The notes under the pieces were generated by a model. The model had not been told where the DNA came from. It did not search any database and worked only from the letters and a program-made list of their open reading frames with translations. This document shows positions 49,731 through 62,100 of a stretch of 64,000 bases of DNA, piece by piece (within the stretch, counting starts at the first letter, position 1; the number at the start of each line of letters is the position of its first letter). Source of the DNA: Bacillota bacterium (GTDB taxonomy: Bacteria; Bacillota; Sulfobacillia; JAJZYS01; JAJYTV01); contig JAJYTE010000003.1 in the NCBI GenBank assembly GCA_021793215.1, positions 1 through 64,000 on the forward strand, given 5' to 3'. The position numbers and the translations under genes are program-made.

Positions 49731-50564
49731 ATGCGCTTCTTCGCGCCGGCCAAGCTCAACCTCAGTCTGGACCTCGGTCCGCTGCGGCAGGACGGCTACC
49801 ATGAGATTCGCACGACGCTGCAGGCGGTTTCCTTCGGGGACCGCCTGTTCTTGACGCCCGCGGAGCGCTTCGCGGTGGTGAACCCCGCCGTCCCGCAGGG
49901 AGACCTGGTGCGCAGGGCGGGTGAACTCTTCGCGCGCGCGGCCGGCGTGGCGGTGCGCGCCGAAGTCCGCGTCGTCAAACGCATCCCGATCGGCGCCGGC
50001 CTCGGTGGCGGGTCGAGCGACGCCGCCTGCGCGCTACGGGCGCTGCGGGCGCTTTTGCGCCCGGACATGCCGGAGAAGGAACTCTCCGCCCTGGGGGCGG
50101 AGATCGGCAGCGACGTACCGTTCTTCCTCGGCCCCTCGCCGCGCGCGCTCGCCGAGGGCCGTGGCGAGGTGCTGACGCCGCTCGCGCCGCGCGCGGTGCG
50201 CTTTGTGGTCATCGCGTGGCCGGGCGAGGCGCTCTCGACGGCCGACGTCTACCGGGAGAGCGCAGCGGGACGCGGCGAAGCGACCAAGGAGGTGCTCTCG
50301 GGCGCCGAACTCGCGGGCAACGACCTTGCCGCTGCCGCCGCCCGGCTCTCGCCCGCGCTCGCCGAGATGCTGCGGGCGGCGGCCGCAAAGGGCCTGCACC
50401 TGCAGGTGACTGGCAGCGGAAGCGCAGCCTTCTCGCTGCATGCGGATCTTAAGGACGCGGTCCACGCGCTGCGGGCAGCGCGGGCGACCGCGTCGCGCGC
50501 GGTGCTCTGCACGACGCTGGGCGAATGGCCCTGGCAGGTGAATCGGCACACTGGCAACGAATAG
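49731..50564 (+). CDS. ispE: 4-diphosphocytidyl-2-C-methyl-D-erythritol kinase
   Basis: GHMP kinase of the MEP isoprenoid pathway: FAPAKLNLSLDLGPLRQDGYH at the N-terminus, the ATP loop IPIGAGLGGGSSDAACAL, EIGSDVPFFL, and the C-terminal VTGSGSAAFSL. 277 residues. ATG 49731 has GGAGGTG seven bases upstream. It leads the ispE-NTP transferase-purR-glmU-prs-pth-mfd series. Confidence 0.95.
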   Translation: MRFFAPAKLNLSLDLGPLRQDGYHEIRTTLQAVSFGDRLFLTPAERFAVVNPAVPQGDLVRRAGELFARAAGVAVRAEVRVVKRIPIGAGLGGGSSDAACALRALRALLRPDMPEKELSALGAEIGSDVPFFLGPSPRALAEGRGEVLTPLAPRAVRFVVIAWPGEALSTADVYRESAAGRGEATKEVLSGAELAGNDLAAAAARLSPALAEMLRAAAAKGLHLQVTGSGSAAFSLHADLKDAVHALRAARATASRAVLCTTLGEWPWQVNRHTGNE

Positions 50565-50586
50565 CAGCCGAAGTGGAGGTGCTCCC

Positions 50587-51351
50587 TTGGTCGATGTCGT
50601 CGTTCTCGCCGGCCGCAAGAACGAACGCCACCTGCGCGAGGTGTCGGACGCCCAGTGGGAGGCGCTCGTGCCGATCGCTGGCCGCCCGATGGCATCGTGG
50701 GTCCTGGGTGCGCTCAAGGCATCCGGCCTCTGCGCGCGGCTTGTGGTCGTGGGACCGGAGGAACTGTGGTCCGAGGTCGGGGAGGGCGGGTCCGTCGTGA
50801 CGCCGTCCGACGACCTGATCGAGAACGTCCGGCGCGGGGCGCACGCGCTCTCGGGCGACCATCCCATCCTCGTATGCACGAGCGACATCCCGATGCTGAC
50901 GCCCGAGGCCGTACAGGCCTTCGTGGCCGATGCGCAGGCGATGCAGGCGCAGTTCCACTACCCGATCATCCCGCGCGCGGAGGTGGAACGGCTGTTCCCG
51001 GGAAACAAGCGCACGTACGTGCGCCTGCGCGATGGGACCTTCACCGGGGGAAACTTCGTGCTGCTCGATCCGCAGTCCGCCCGCCAGGCGCTCGGCGTCG
51101 CGGCGGAACTTGTCAAGCTGCGCAAGAAGCCGTTGCGCCTCGCGCTCCTCGTAGGGTTCGGTTTCGTGGTACGCTTGATCACTGGACGAGCTACCGTCGC
51201 AGAAGCGGAGAAACGCTTCTCCCGGCTGCTCGGCGTCCAGGGCAGGGCAGTCCGCCTGGCCTTCCCCGAGGTAGGCGTGGACGTTGACCACCCCGCGGAC
51301 GTACCATACTGCGAACAGGAGATTCGCCGTCGCCAAGGGGGAGCGGGATAG
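50587..51351 (+). CDS. Nucleotidyltransferase-fold protein (MobA-like)
   Basis: The start VDVVVLAGRKNERHLREVSD, IAGRPMASWVLGALKASG and the metal-binding ILVCTSDIPMLTPEAVQAF follow the NTP_transf_3 fold. Unlike MobA, the canonical LAGGxSxRMG loop is altered (LAGRKNERHL), so the substrate is unclear. 254 residues. It lies between ispE and purR, where no such gene is found in B. subtilis. TTG 50587 follows GGAGGTGCTCCC. Confidence 0.75.
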   Translation: MVDVVVLAGRKNERHLREVSDAQWEALVPIAGRPMASWVLGALKASGLCARLVVVGPEELWSEVGEGGSVVTPSDDLIENVRRGAHALSGDHPILVCTSDIPMLTPEAVQAFVADAQAMQAQFHYPIIPRAEVERLFPGNKRTYVRLRDGTFTGGNFVLLDPQSARQALGVAAELVKLRKKPLRLALLVGFGFVVRLITGRATVAEAEKRFSRLLGVQGRAVRLAFPEVGVDVDHPADVPYCEQEIRRRQGGAG

Positions 51352-51355
51352 CGCG

Positions 51356-52210
51356 TTGGCAAGGGAAGCGCGGTACGCGCGCGTTCGGCGCATCGTAGGA
51401 CTCACACGGCGCCTCACAGCCGCGCCCGGACGGCTGTACTCCCTCGCCGAGCTGGCCGAAGAGACCGGCGCGGCGCGTTCCACCGTGTCCGAAGACGTTG
51501 CGCTGATCGACGAGGTGCTGCGCGAGGCCGGCCTCGGCGCGGTCGAAACGGTCACGGGCGCGGCCGGCGGCGTACGCTGGCTCGACACGGTCTCCCGGGA
51601 GCGCGCGCGCGAGCTCACGCAGGCGCTGATCGTCGAGCTTTCGGACCCCGGTCGGCTCATTCCCGGCGGCTTCCTCTACATGACCGACGTAATCTTCTCA
51701 CCGTTCTGGGCGGAGCGGATCGGCGCGCTCTTCGCGACGCGCTTCCTGCCGCTCGGACCCGACATGGTGCTGACGATGGAGACGAAGGGCATCCCGCTGG
51801 CGCTGGCGACGGCGCGGGCGATGGGGCTGCCGCTCGCCGTGGCGCGGCGGGAGAGCCGCGTCACCGAAGGACCGTCCATGAGCGTGAACGTCGTCACCTC
51901 GTCGGGCCGCATCGGCGCGATGTCGCTGCCGCGGCGCGCGATCCCCACAGGCAGCCGCGTCCTGATCGTCGACGACTTCATGAAGGGGGGCAGCACGCTG
52001 CGCGGGCTCGAGGACCTCTGCCGCGAACTTGGCGCGCGCGCGGTCGGCTGCGCCGCCCTGTGCGAGACGCTCGCGCCGCAGCAGCAGCGGCCCCTCGACT
52101 ACCTGGCGCTGCTGCGGCTTGAAGCTGTGGACGACGCGAGTCGCATCGTCGGGCTGTCGCCCGCAGAGAGTTTCATCCGCTACCTCGAGGAGGCCCGAAG
52201 CGATGCTTGA
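51356..52210 (+). CDS. purR: Pur operon repressor PurR
   Basis: A winged-helix N-terminus (LAELAEETGAARSTVSEDVA then LIDEVLREAG) is fused to a PRPP-binding phosphoribosyltransferase-type domain (VLIVDDFMKGGSTLRGLEDL). In Firmicutes it represses purine genes, and PRPP relieves repression. VTGAAGGVRWLD and SVNVVTSSGRIGAMSLPRRA are family-specific. TTG 51356 is the likely start; the open frame reaches further back into the upstream gene. No spoVG follows. The end overlaps glmU by 8 bases. Confidence 0.92.
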   Translation: MAREARYARVRRIVGLTRRLTAAPGRLYSLAELAEETGAARSTVSEDVALIDEVLREAGLGAVETVTGAAGGVRWLDTVSRERARELTQALIVELSDPGRLIPGGFLYMTDVIFSPFWAERIGALFATRFLPLGPDMVLTMETKGIPLALATARAMGLPLAVARRESRVTEGPSMSVNVVTSSGRIGAMSLPRRAIPTGSRVLIVDDFMKGGSTLRGLEDLCRELGARAVGCAALCETLAPQQQRPLDYLALLRLEAVDDASRIVGLSPAESFIRYLEEARSDA

Positions 52211-53561
52211 GAAGATCCGTCCGATCGTGCTCGCCGCCGGCAAGGGGACACGCATGCGCTCCGACCTGCCGAAGGCGCTCCATCGCTTGGCCGGACGCCC
52301 GATGCTGAGCCATCTTCTCGACGCGCTGCAGAGCGCAGGGTACGGTCGTCCGATCGTGGTCGTCGGCCACGGAAGTGAACTCGTTGAGGAGCTCGTACAG
52401 GGCACCGCCGACTGCGTCTACCAGTCGGAGCAGCGTGGCACCGGCGACGCCGTGCGGACTGCGCTCGGTGCCTTCCCGGACCTCGGGTTCGCGCTGATCG
52501 TCAACGCGGACCTCCCGCTGCTGCAGGCAGGAACGCTCGCGTCGCTGGCTGAGGGCGAGGGCCGTGGCGCGCTCCTGACGGCCGAGGTTGAGGATCCCAA
52601 GGGGTTTGGACGCATCGCCCGCGACGAGACCGGGCGTTTCCAGCGGATCATCGAGGAGGCGGACTGCGACCCTTCGCAGCGGGCGATCCGCGAGATCAAC
52701 GTCGGCGCCTACCTCCTGCCCGCGAGCGACCTGCAGGTCGCGCTCGATCGTACCGGCAGTCAGAACGCCCAGGGTGAGATCTACTTCGTCGACGCCGTCA
52801 GCGAGCTCGCGCGCGAGGGCGAGATCCGCACCGTATCCTGCGCGGCGTTGGACGCGGGCCAAGTCAACGACCGCCGCGAGCTGGCGCAGGCCGAGGCGGT
52901 GCTGCGCCGCCGGCAGGTGGAGCGCCTGATGGACGGCGGTGTGACGGTGCTGGATCCCGCGACGACCTACGTCGATGCGACGGTCCAGGTCGGGCCCGAC
53001 ACCGTGCTGCGCCCGTTCACTTTCCTGGAGGGAGAGACGACGATCGGCGCAGGCTGCGACCTTGGCCCGCAGACCCGCATCGTCGACAGTTCGCTCGGCG
53101 AAGGCTGCCGCGTCGAATTCTCCGTGCTGGAGGAGGCGACGCTGGGCGACGGAACGTCCTGCGGGCCGTTCTCGCACCTGCGCGCGGGAACTCACGCGGG
53201 CAAGCAGGTGTCCATCGGGAACTTTGTCGAAGCAAAGGCTGTCCGCATCGGAGACCAGACCAAGGTGCGCCACCACACGTACCTAGGGAACGCGGAACTC
53301 GGCCGTCGCGTGAACATCGGCGCTGGTACCGTCATCGTCAACTACGACGGCAAGCGCAAGCACTTCACGCGAATCGGCGACGGGGCGTTCATCGGCTGCA
53401 ACTCGAACCTCATCTCACCCGTGGAGATTGGTTCCCAAAGCTATGTCGCGGCTGGTTCCACCGTCAACCAGGACGTGCCGCAGGGAGCGCTCGGAGTCGC
53501 GCGGGAGCGCCAGCGCAACATCGAGGGCTGGGTGGCGCGGCGACGCGAACAGGAGGAGTAG
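52203..53561 (+). CDS. glmU: GlmU, UDP-GlcNAc pyrophosphorylase / GlcN-1-P acetyltransferase
   Basis: The bifunctional enzyme makes UDP-GlcNAc for the cell wall. The N-terminal domain has VLAAGKGTRMRSDLPKALH and VNADLPLL. The C-terminal left-handed beta-helix has hexapeptide repeats and the active-site set NFVEAKAVRIGDQTKVRHHT then YLGNAELGRRVNIGAGTVIV NYDG. 452 residues, full length. It overlaps purR. Confidence 0.97.
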   Translation: MLEKIRPIVLAAGKGTRMRSDLPKALHRLAGRPMLSHLLDALQSAGYGRPIVVVGHGSELVEELVQGTADCVYQSEQRGTGDAVRTALGAFPDLGFALIVNADLPLLQAGTLASLAEGEGRGALLTAEVEDPKGFGRIARDETGRFQRIIEEADCDPSQRAIREINVGAYLLPASDLQVALDRTGSQNAQGEIYFVDAVSELAREGEIRTVSCAALDAGQVNDRRELAQAEAVLRRRQVERLMDGGVTVLDPATTYVDATVQVGPDTVLRPFTFLEGETTIGAGCDLGPQTRIVDSSLGEGCRVEFSVLEEATLGDGTSCGPFSHLRAGTHAGKQVSIGNFVEAKAVRIGDQTKVRHHTYLGNAELGRRVNIGAGTVIVNYDGKRKHFTRIGDGAFIGCNSNLISPVEIGSQSYVAAGSTVNQDVPQGALGVARERQRNIEGWVARRREQEE

Positions 53562-53567
53562 GGAACT

Positions 53568-54512
53568 GTGGGGTACCGAGAGGGAGAACTGAAGGTCTTC
53601 ACCGGCAGCGCGCACGTTTCGCTCGCTGAGGCGATCGCGGCCCAGATCGGGGTCGGGCTCGGCGACATGCAGGTGGGGCGATTCTCGAACGGCGAGGTTC
53701 GCGTGTTGATCCGCGAGAATGTGCGCGGCTGCGACGTGTTCGTCGTCCAGCCGATCTGCGATCCCGTCAACGAGAGCATGATGGAGCTGCTGGTGATGCT
53801 CGACGCCTTCCGCCGGGCGTCGCCGCAGCGCGTCACCGCAGTCATCCCCTACTACGGCTACGCGCGCCAGGACCGCAAGACGAGCGGTCGCGAGCCGATC
53901 ACGGCGAAGCTCGTGGCGAACCTCCTGACGACCGCCGGTGCGGACCGCATCCTGACGATGGACCTGCACGCCCCGCAGATCCAGGGATTCTTCGACATCC
54001 CGCTCGACCACTTGCAGGGCGTGCCGATCCTCGCGCGCTACTTCGAGGAGAAGGGCCTTGAGGACGGCATCGTGATCGCCCCCGACGCGGGCGGCGGCAA
54101 CCGTGCGCGCGAGCTTGCGGAGCGCCTGAACCTGCCGATCGGCTTCGTCGACAAGCGGCGGCCGGAACCCGGTGTCAGCGAGGTCATGCACATCATCGGC
54201 AAGGTGCAGGGCCGAAGCTGCGTGATCGTCGACGACATGATCGACACCGGCGGCACGATCTCCGAGGCCGCGGTGGCGCTGCTCGCGCGCGGCGCGAAGG
54301 AGATCTACGTCGCCTGCACCCACCCCGTGCTTTCGGGCCCTGGCGTCGAGCGCCTCTCCCGCGCGCCGATCCGGGAAGTCGTCGTGACGGATTCGATCCC
54401 GCTACGCCCGGAGGCGAACGGGCGGTTCCGTGTCCTCTCGGTCGCACCGCTGCTCGGGGAGGCGATCACGCGCATCCACGAGGACGAGTCGGTGTCCCTG
54501 CTCTTCCAGTGA
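53568..54512 (+). CDS. prs: Ribose-phosphate pyrophosphokinase
   Basis: Makes PRPP from ribose 5-phosphate and ATP. Motifs: VGLGDMQVGRFSNGEV, VIPYYGYARQDRKTSGREP, TMDLHAPQIQGFFDIPLDHL and the PRPP loop VIVDDMIDTGGTI. In the flexible loop DAGGGNRARELAERL, the usual PDxGGxxRA has Ala and Asn variants. 314 residues. GTG 53568 is 6 bases from the glmU stop; the end overlaps pth by GTGA. No ctc gene is present. Confidence 0.96.
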   Translation: MGYREGELKVFTGSAHVSLAEAIAAQIGVGLGDMQVGRFSNGEVRVLIRENVRGCDVFVVQPICDPVNESMMELLVMLDAFRRASPQRVTAVIPYYGYARQDRKTSGREPITAKLVANLLTTAGADRILTMDLHAPQIQGFFDIPLDHLQGVPILARYFEEKGLEDGIVIAPDAGGGNRARELAERLNLPIGFVDKRRPEPGVSEVMHIIGKVQGRSCVIVDDMIDTGGTISEAAVALLARGAKEIYVACTHPVLSGPGVERLSRAPIREVVVTDSIPLRPEANGRFRVLSVAPLLGEAITRIHEDESVSLLFQ

Positions 54513-55093
54513 GCACGGGCCCACGCCTGATGGTGGGGCTTGGCAACCCAGGGCTCGAGTACCACGGCACGCGGCACAACGTGGGCTTTCGGGTGCTCGA
54601 CGTAATGGCGCACCAAGAGCACCTGCATTTCCGCCGCAGCTCCTCCCAGGGCTACCTCGCCCGGCGCGGCAGCGGCAGCGAGGAACTCTTCTTGCTTAAG
54701 CCGACGACCTTCATGAACCTTTCCGGCCGCTCGGTGCGCGCGGCGCTGCGGGAGCTGCGCCTTGCGCCCGCGGATCTCCTGGTCGTGTGCGACGACCTGG
54801 ACCTGCCGGTCGGGAGGATCCGTCTGCGTGCGGAAGGCAGCGCGGGCGGCCACAACGGCCTCAAGTCGGTGATCGGCGAGATCGGCACCGAGGGGTTCGC
54901 GCGCCTCAGGATCGGCATCGGGCGCCCGCCAGACGACGACGTCGTCCGATTCGTCCTCGGATCGCCGCGCGGGGAGGAGGCACGTCTCTTGCATTGGGCG
55001 GTCGAGAACGCCGTAGCCTGTCTGCAGACGGCCATGGAATCGGGCGTAGCGGAGGCGATGAACCAGTTCAACGGGCGGACCGCCCCCGCATAG
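54509..55093 (+). CDS. pth: Peptidyl-tRNA hydrolase
   Basis: Recycles peptidyl-tRNA. MVGLGNPGLEYHGTRHNVGF contains the catalytic histidine; KPTTFMNLSGRSVRAAL and DDLDLPVGRIRLRAEGSAGG then HNGLKSV are conserved. 194 residues. GTG 54509 overlaps the prs stop. Confidence 0.96.
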   Translation: MSTGPRLMVGLGNPGLEYHGTRHNVGFRVLDVMAHQEHLHFRRSSSQGYLARRGSGSEELFLLKPTTFMNLSGRSVRAALRELRLAPADLLVVCDDLDLPVGRIRLRAEGSAGGHNGLKSVIGEIGTEGFARLRIGIGRPPDDDVVRFVLGSPRGEEARLLHWAVENAVACLQTAMESGVAEAMNQFNGRTAPA

Positions 55094-55141
55094 AGTTGCA
55101 GAACGCGTAGGCACCCAGAAGGCTTTTGGAGGTTTTGCTGG

Positions 55142-58663
<3,522 letters not shown>

Positions 58664-58828
58664 ATTTCCGGCGACCCCATGAAACCGGAAGCGACTGTCG
58701 AACGTTGTAGATGGATAGGGAGACCACGGCGTGCGGCCCCACGCCGGGGGCCTTCCGTCCCACCCCCCAGACACAGCGCTGGCGGCGCGGGGAACGCTCC
58801 CCGGGCCGCCGGTCGCTGGAAAAATCCT

Positions 58829-58858
58829 GCATACGCAGAGCGGGGGCTAAGTATACTA
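58829..58858 (+). promoter_or_regulatory. SigG/SigF-type promoter of spoVT
   Basis: GCATA (58829-58833), 18 bases, TATACTA (58852-58858) fits the SigG consensus GHATR-N18-CATWHTA with one mismatch. The spoVT GTG is 36 bases further. In B. subtilis spoVT is transcribed by SigG in the forespore. Confidence 0.7.
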
Positions 58859-58893
58859 CGGTTGGCAAAACTACCGGCCGAGGGGGGAATAGC

Positions 58894-59451
58894 GTGAAGG
58901 CAACCGGAATTGTTCGCCGCATCGACGATCTCGGCCGGGTGGTTATCCCCAAGGAGATCCGGCGGACACTGCGCATCCGGGAAGGCGACCCGCTGGAGAT
59001 CTTCGTCGATCGCGACGGAGAGGTAATCCTCAAGAAGTACTCGCCGATCGGAGAACTGGGCGAGTTCGCCAAGGAGTATGCGGACTCCCTGAGCGAGGCG
59101 GTAGGACACATCGCCGTCATCGCGGACCGCGACGCAGTCATCGCCGTCGCCGGAGCACCGAAGAAGGAGCTCTTGAACAAGGCCGTGGGCTCACTCGTTG
59201 AGCGGTGCATGGAGGAGCGACAGCTCTACATCGGACCGCGCAATGGGGAGAAGCCCAAGGGCGCGCTGATCGGTGACGAGGAGGAGGAAACCCGTTTCAC
59301 GTCGATGGTGGTGGCGCCGATCATCTCGGAAGGCGACCCGATCGGCGCGGTGATCCTCTGCACGAAGGAACCCGGAGTCCACATGGGCGACATCGAGCGC
59401 AAGCTCGCGGAGACCGCAGCGGGCTTCCTGGCGAAGCAGATGGAGCAGTAG
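58894..59451 (+). CDS. spoVT: Stage V sporulation regulator SpoVT
   Basis: An AbrB-type N-terminus (KATGIVRRIDDLGRVVIPKE then IRRTLRIREGDPLEIF) plus a C-terminal GAF-like domain of about 130 residues (VIAVAGAPKKELLNKAVGS, ILCTKEPGVHMGDIERKLAE). It tunes SigG-dependent genes in the forespore. 185 residues. GTG 58894 follows GAGGGGGGAATAGC. It has its own sporulation-type promoter and a terminator behind it. Confidence 0.96.
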   Translation: MKATGIVRRIDDLGRVVIPKEIRRTLRIREGDPLEIFVDRDGEVILKKYSPIGELGEFAKEYADSLSEAVGHIAVIADRDAVIAVAGAPKKELLNKAVGSLVERCMEERQLYIGPRNGEKPKGALIGDEEEETRFTSMVVAPIISEGDPIGAVILCTKEPGVHMGDIERKLAETAAGFLAKQMEQ

Positions 59452-59466
59452 CGCAGGAGTGCAAGA

Positions 59467-59500
59467 AAAGGGAGCCGCGCCGCAAGGCGGGGCTCCCTTT
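59467..59500 (+). terminator. Terminator of spoVT
   Basis: AAAGGGAGCC (59467-59476) pairs with GGCTCCCTTT (59491-59500), with an inner GC hairpin. Confidence 0.85.
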
Positions 59501-59602
59501 GACTCTCTGCCGAGACAGACGTGAACAGGAGCCACAGCCGACGGCGCATGGGTGCCAGGGCTCTGCCGCACCCTAAGCCGGCGGGAGGGGAGTGGCACGG
59601 AC

Positions 59603-61039
59603 ATCGGTTCCATCGAACGTCAGGGGCGACGCATCCAGGGTCTGATCTCCCGAATGCAGCATCGACTCGACCCCGCCGGCATCCGGCTGATGCGCCCCGG
59701 CGTGCTGGAACTCTCCGTGTCGCGACCGGACGGGGATCAGGTGAAGATCCTACAGTTGCCGGACCTCGTGGACGGTCAGCGCCTACAAACCGAGCTCGTA
59801 TCCGCGCTCGCAGGATCGACGACTCCTGTCCCAGCACTGCTCGCGCGAGCTGCGCGGGTGTATACGCCCGATGACGCGGATACACAGCTTCTGGCTGGCT
59901 CCGTCCTCGTGTTCCACGGCCGCCACGTCTACGCGCTGCAGCTGGGGAAGCTTCCGACGCGCTCGGTGCAGGAGCCGTCGACGGAGCGGGCGGTATTCGG
60001 TCCGAAAGACGCGTTCGTAGAGCCGATCGAGCAGAACATCGCCCTCGTGCGCAGCCACCTTCAGGCACCGAACCTTCACGTGAAGAGGCTCACCCTCGGA
60101 TCCGTTGCCCCGACGCAGGTCGCGGTGCTCTTCGTGGAAGGCAGCACAGACTCCAGGGAGCTTGACGACCTCGTCACGCGCCTAGAGAGCTACCATCCAC
60201 CCCGCGTCGGCTTCGTGAGCTCGCTCCTGCGGCCGATCTTCGGAGCGCTCTGGTCACCGTTCCTGCCGGCGGACTTCACCGAGCGTCCGTACCGGGCCGC
60301 GGACTTCCTCTTCCGCGGCCGCTTCGTCATCCTGGTCGACGGCTCGCCGTACGCACTGATGGTCCCGGTCACCTTCATGGAACTCTTCATGGATGAGGAG
60401 GAATACCTGCAGTCCACCTCAACGCGCTACTTCGTGCGCGCACTGCGCCTCCTCGCCTTCGCCATCGCGCTCCTTGGCCCCGGACTCTACATCGCGATCC
60501 TCACCGTGAATACGACGGTGATGCCGGGCCTTCTCGCGATCGCCGTCGCTTCGAACCGGCAATCCCTCGCGTTCCCGATCCTCACGGAGACCACCCTCAT
60601 GTTGATCATCCTCGACATCATGGCGGAGGCGACGACGGCGATGAAGGGCGTGCTGGGTCCCGCCATCTCGATCGTCGGCAGTCTGATCGTCGGCCAGGCC
60701 GCCGTGCGCGCGAACCTCGCAAGCAACCTCGGCGTGATCCTGCTGGCGCTGACGGCCCTCGCGACGTTCATCACGCCGCGCTACCAGGTCACGTACGCAG
60801 TGCGGGTGTGGAAGTACATCTTCCTCCTCGTGAGCGGCGTCTTGGGTCTTGTGGGGTGGTCTGCAGGCATCATCTGGCTGACGGTCAACCTCTCGTCGAA
60901 ACGAGAGCTCGGGGTCTCCTACCTCGCGCCGCTCGCGCCGTTCTTGCCGGGAGCATGGGACACCACCTCACCGGAGCAGCAGCGCGGCCTTGCCGGCGTT
61001 CCGTCCTACGTGCGGCGGCTCCCGCCGCGGCGTCGATGA
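59603..61039 (+). CDS. gerAA: Spore germination receptor subunit A (GerAA family)
   Basis: GerA-family proteins form the nutrient receptor channel in the spore inner membrane. A soluble N-terminal region of about 215 residues (with FVEPIEQNIALVRSHLQAPN) precedes the typical SLLRPIFGALWSPFLPADFT, FRGRFVILVDGSPYALMVPV and five helices. The start is unclear. Open frame begins at 59552; no ATG/GTG/TTG in frame follows the GGGAGGGGAG (59583-59592), but an ATC at 59603 does, ten bases on. ATG 59654 is the first standard start and may be the true one. The stop overlaps gerAB by ATGA. Confidence 0.88.
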   Translation: MGSIERQGRRIQGLISRMQHRLDPAGIRLMRPGVLELSVSRPDGDQVKILQLPDLVDGQRLQTELVSALAGSTTPVPALLARAARVYTPDDADTQLLAGSVLVFHGRHVYALQLGKLPTRSVQEPSTERAVFGPKDAFVEPIEQNIALVRSHLQAPNLHVKRLTLGSVAPTQVAVLFVEGSTDSRELDDLVTRLESYHPPRVGFVSSLLRPIFGALWSPFLPADFTERPYRAADFLFRGRFVILVDGSPYALMVPVTFMELFMDEEEYLQSTSTRYFVRALRLLAFAIALLGPGLYIAILTVNTTVMPGLLAIAVASNRQSLAFPILTETTLMLIILDIMAEATTAMKGVLGPAISIVGSLIVGQAAVRANLASNLGVILLALTALATFITPRYQVTYAVRVWKYIFLLVSGVLGLVGWSAGIIWLTVNLSSKRELGVSYLAPLAPFLPGAWDTTSPEQQRGLAGVPSYVRRLPPRRR

Positions 61040-62100
61040 GCCGCTGGCGCCCCGCGATCGCCCCGTGGTCGATCGGCGGCATCTGTTTCATCGTCAGCGT
61101 CTGCATGACGCCCGTAAGCCTGGGGCGTCTGTTCCTCGAGTACGCGGGCTACGGGACGCTCCTCTGGATGCTCCTCTCGTACGCGACCTCGTTCCTCGGG
61201 ACGTACATCACCCTCACGTTCATCTCCGTCCCGCTCGCTCCCTGGGCGGACGCGGCGCGGTCGTGGCTCAACTACCTGCGGGCGCCTTTCTTCCTCACGG
61301 GCGCTGCGGCGATGCTGCACACCTGGGTCAACATCCTCGGCAGGACAGAACTTCCGAGCACGCCGCGCATCGTCGTCGCAGCGCTAACCGCCGCTCTCGC
61401 GCTCTACGCGATCCGTCTCGGGATCGAGAACGTCGGGCGGACGATCGGGGTGCTCGCCCTGCTCTCCATCGTACCGCTCTTCATCTTGATCATCGGCGCG
61501 TGGCAAAGCGTGGAACTGCGGCGGCTGATGCCGTACCCCTTCGGGACCGGGATCATCCCCTGGTTCTGGCCGACGATGCTCTTCGCACCGCGCGGATACG
61601 ACATCCTGCCGATCTTCGCCCCACTTGCCAAGGGGGACGTGCGCAGGCCGGTCTACTGGGGCATGGCGCTCGCCGGGCTCTACCTCGTCGTGTCGATGGT
61701 CGAGCCGCAGCTCGTGTTCGGCCTCACGGTCGCAAGCCAGCTGCCAAGCCCATTCCTCAGCGTGGTGGAGACGATCACGTCCCTCTTCCTCCCCTTCCAG
61801 CGCATCGCCTTCCTCTCGATCATCATCTGGCAGATGGTCGTCTTCTCGATCGTGACGGCCTACTCGACGGCCGGCATCGCAAGCCTCGGCATCCGCGTCT
61901 TCCCTCTGACCCCGTGGGCAGCGACCGTGCCCTGGCTCGTCGGGGTGGTGGCGATTTCGGTCGTCATCCTGCCGGAGGACATCTTCAGCGTCATCAAGAA
62001 CGCCTGGTCCCTCTACGGGCTCTTCCTCTACTTCCTCGTACCGGCTGTGCTGCTCGCGCTCGGCCGCAGGCGCGCCGTGCGGCAGGCGGCGACGGCGTGA
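61036..62100 (+). CDS. gerAB: Spore germination protein GerAB family
   Basis: An amino-acid-permease-like protein with about ten helices in 354 residues: IGGICFIVSVCMTPVSLGR, RPVYWGMALAGLYLVVSMV, LPSPFLSVVETITSLFLPFQ. It is the germinant-binding subunit in characterised receptors. ATG 61036 overlaps the upstream stop, and the end overlaps gerAC by GTGA, so the three are coupled. Confidence 0.92.
   Translation: MSRWRPAIAPWSIGGICFIVSVCMTPVSLGRLFLEYAGYGTLLWMLLSYATSFLGTYITLTFISVPLAPWADAARSWLNYLRAPFFLTGAAAMLHTWVNILGRTELPSTPRIVVAALTAALALYAIRLGIENVGRTIGVLALLSIVPLFILIIGAWQSVELRRLMPYPFGTGIIPWFWPTMLFAPRGYDILPIFAPLAKGDVRRPVYWGMALAGLYLVVSMVEPQLVFGLTVASQLPSPFLSVVETITSLFLPFQRIAFLSIIIWQMVVFSIVTAYSTAGIASLGIRVFPLTPWAATVPWLVGVVAISVVILPEDIFSVIKNAWSLYGLFLYFLVPAVLLALGRRRAVRQAATA

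Noticed and set aside
46361..49759. Minus-strand open frame of 1132 codons opposite cphB and cphA
   Set aside because: Antisense to two well-supported genes; composition is His/Arg-rich in the way of shadow frames.
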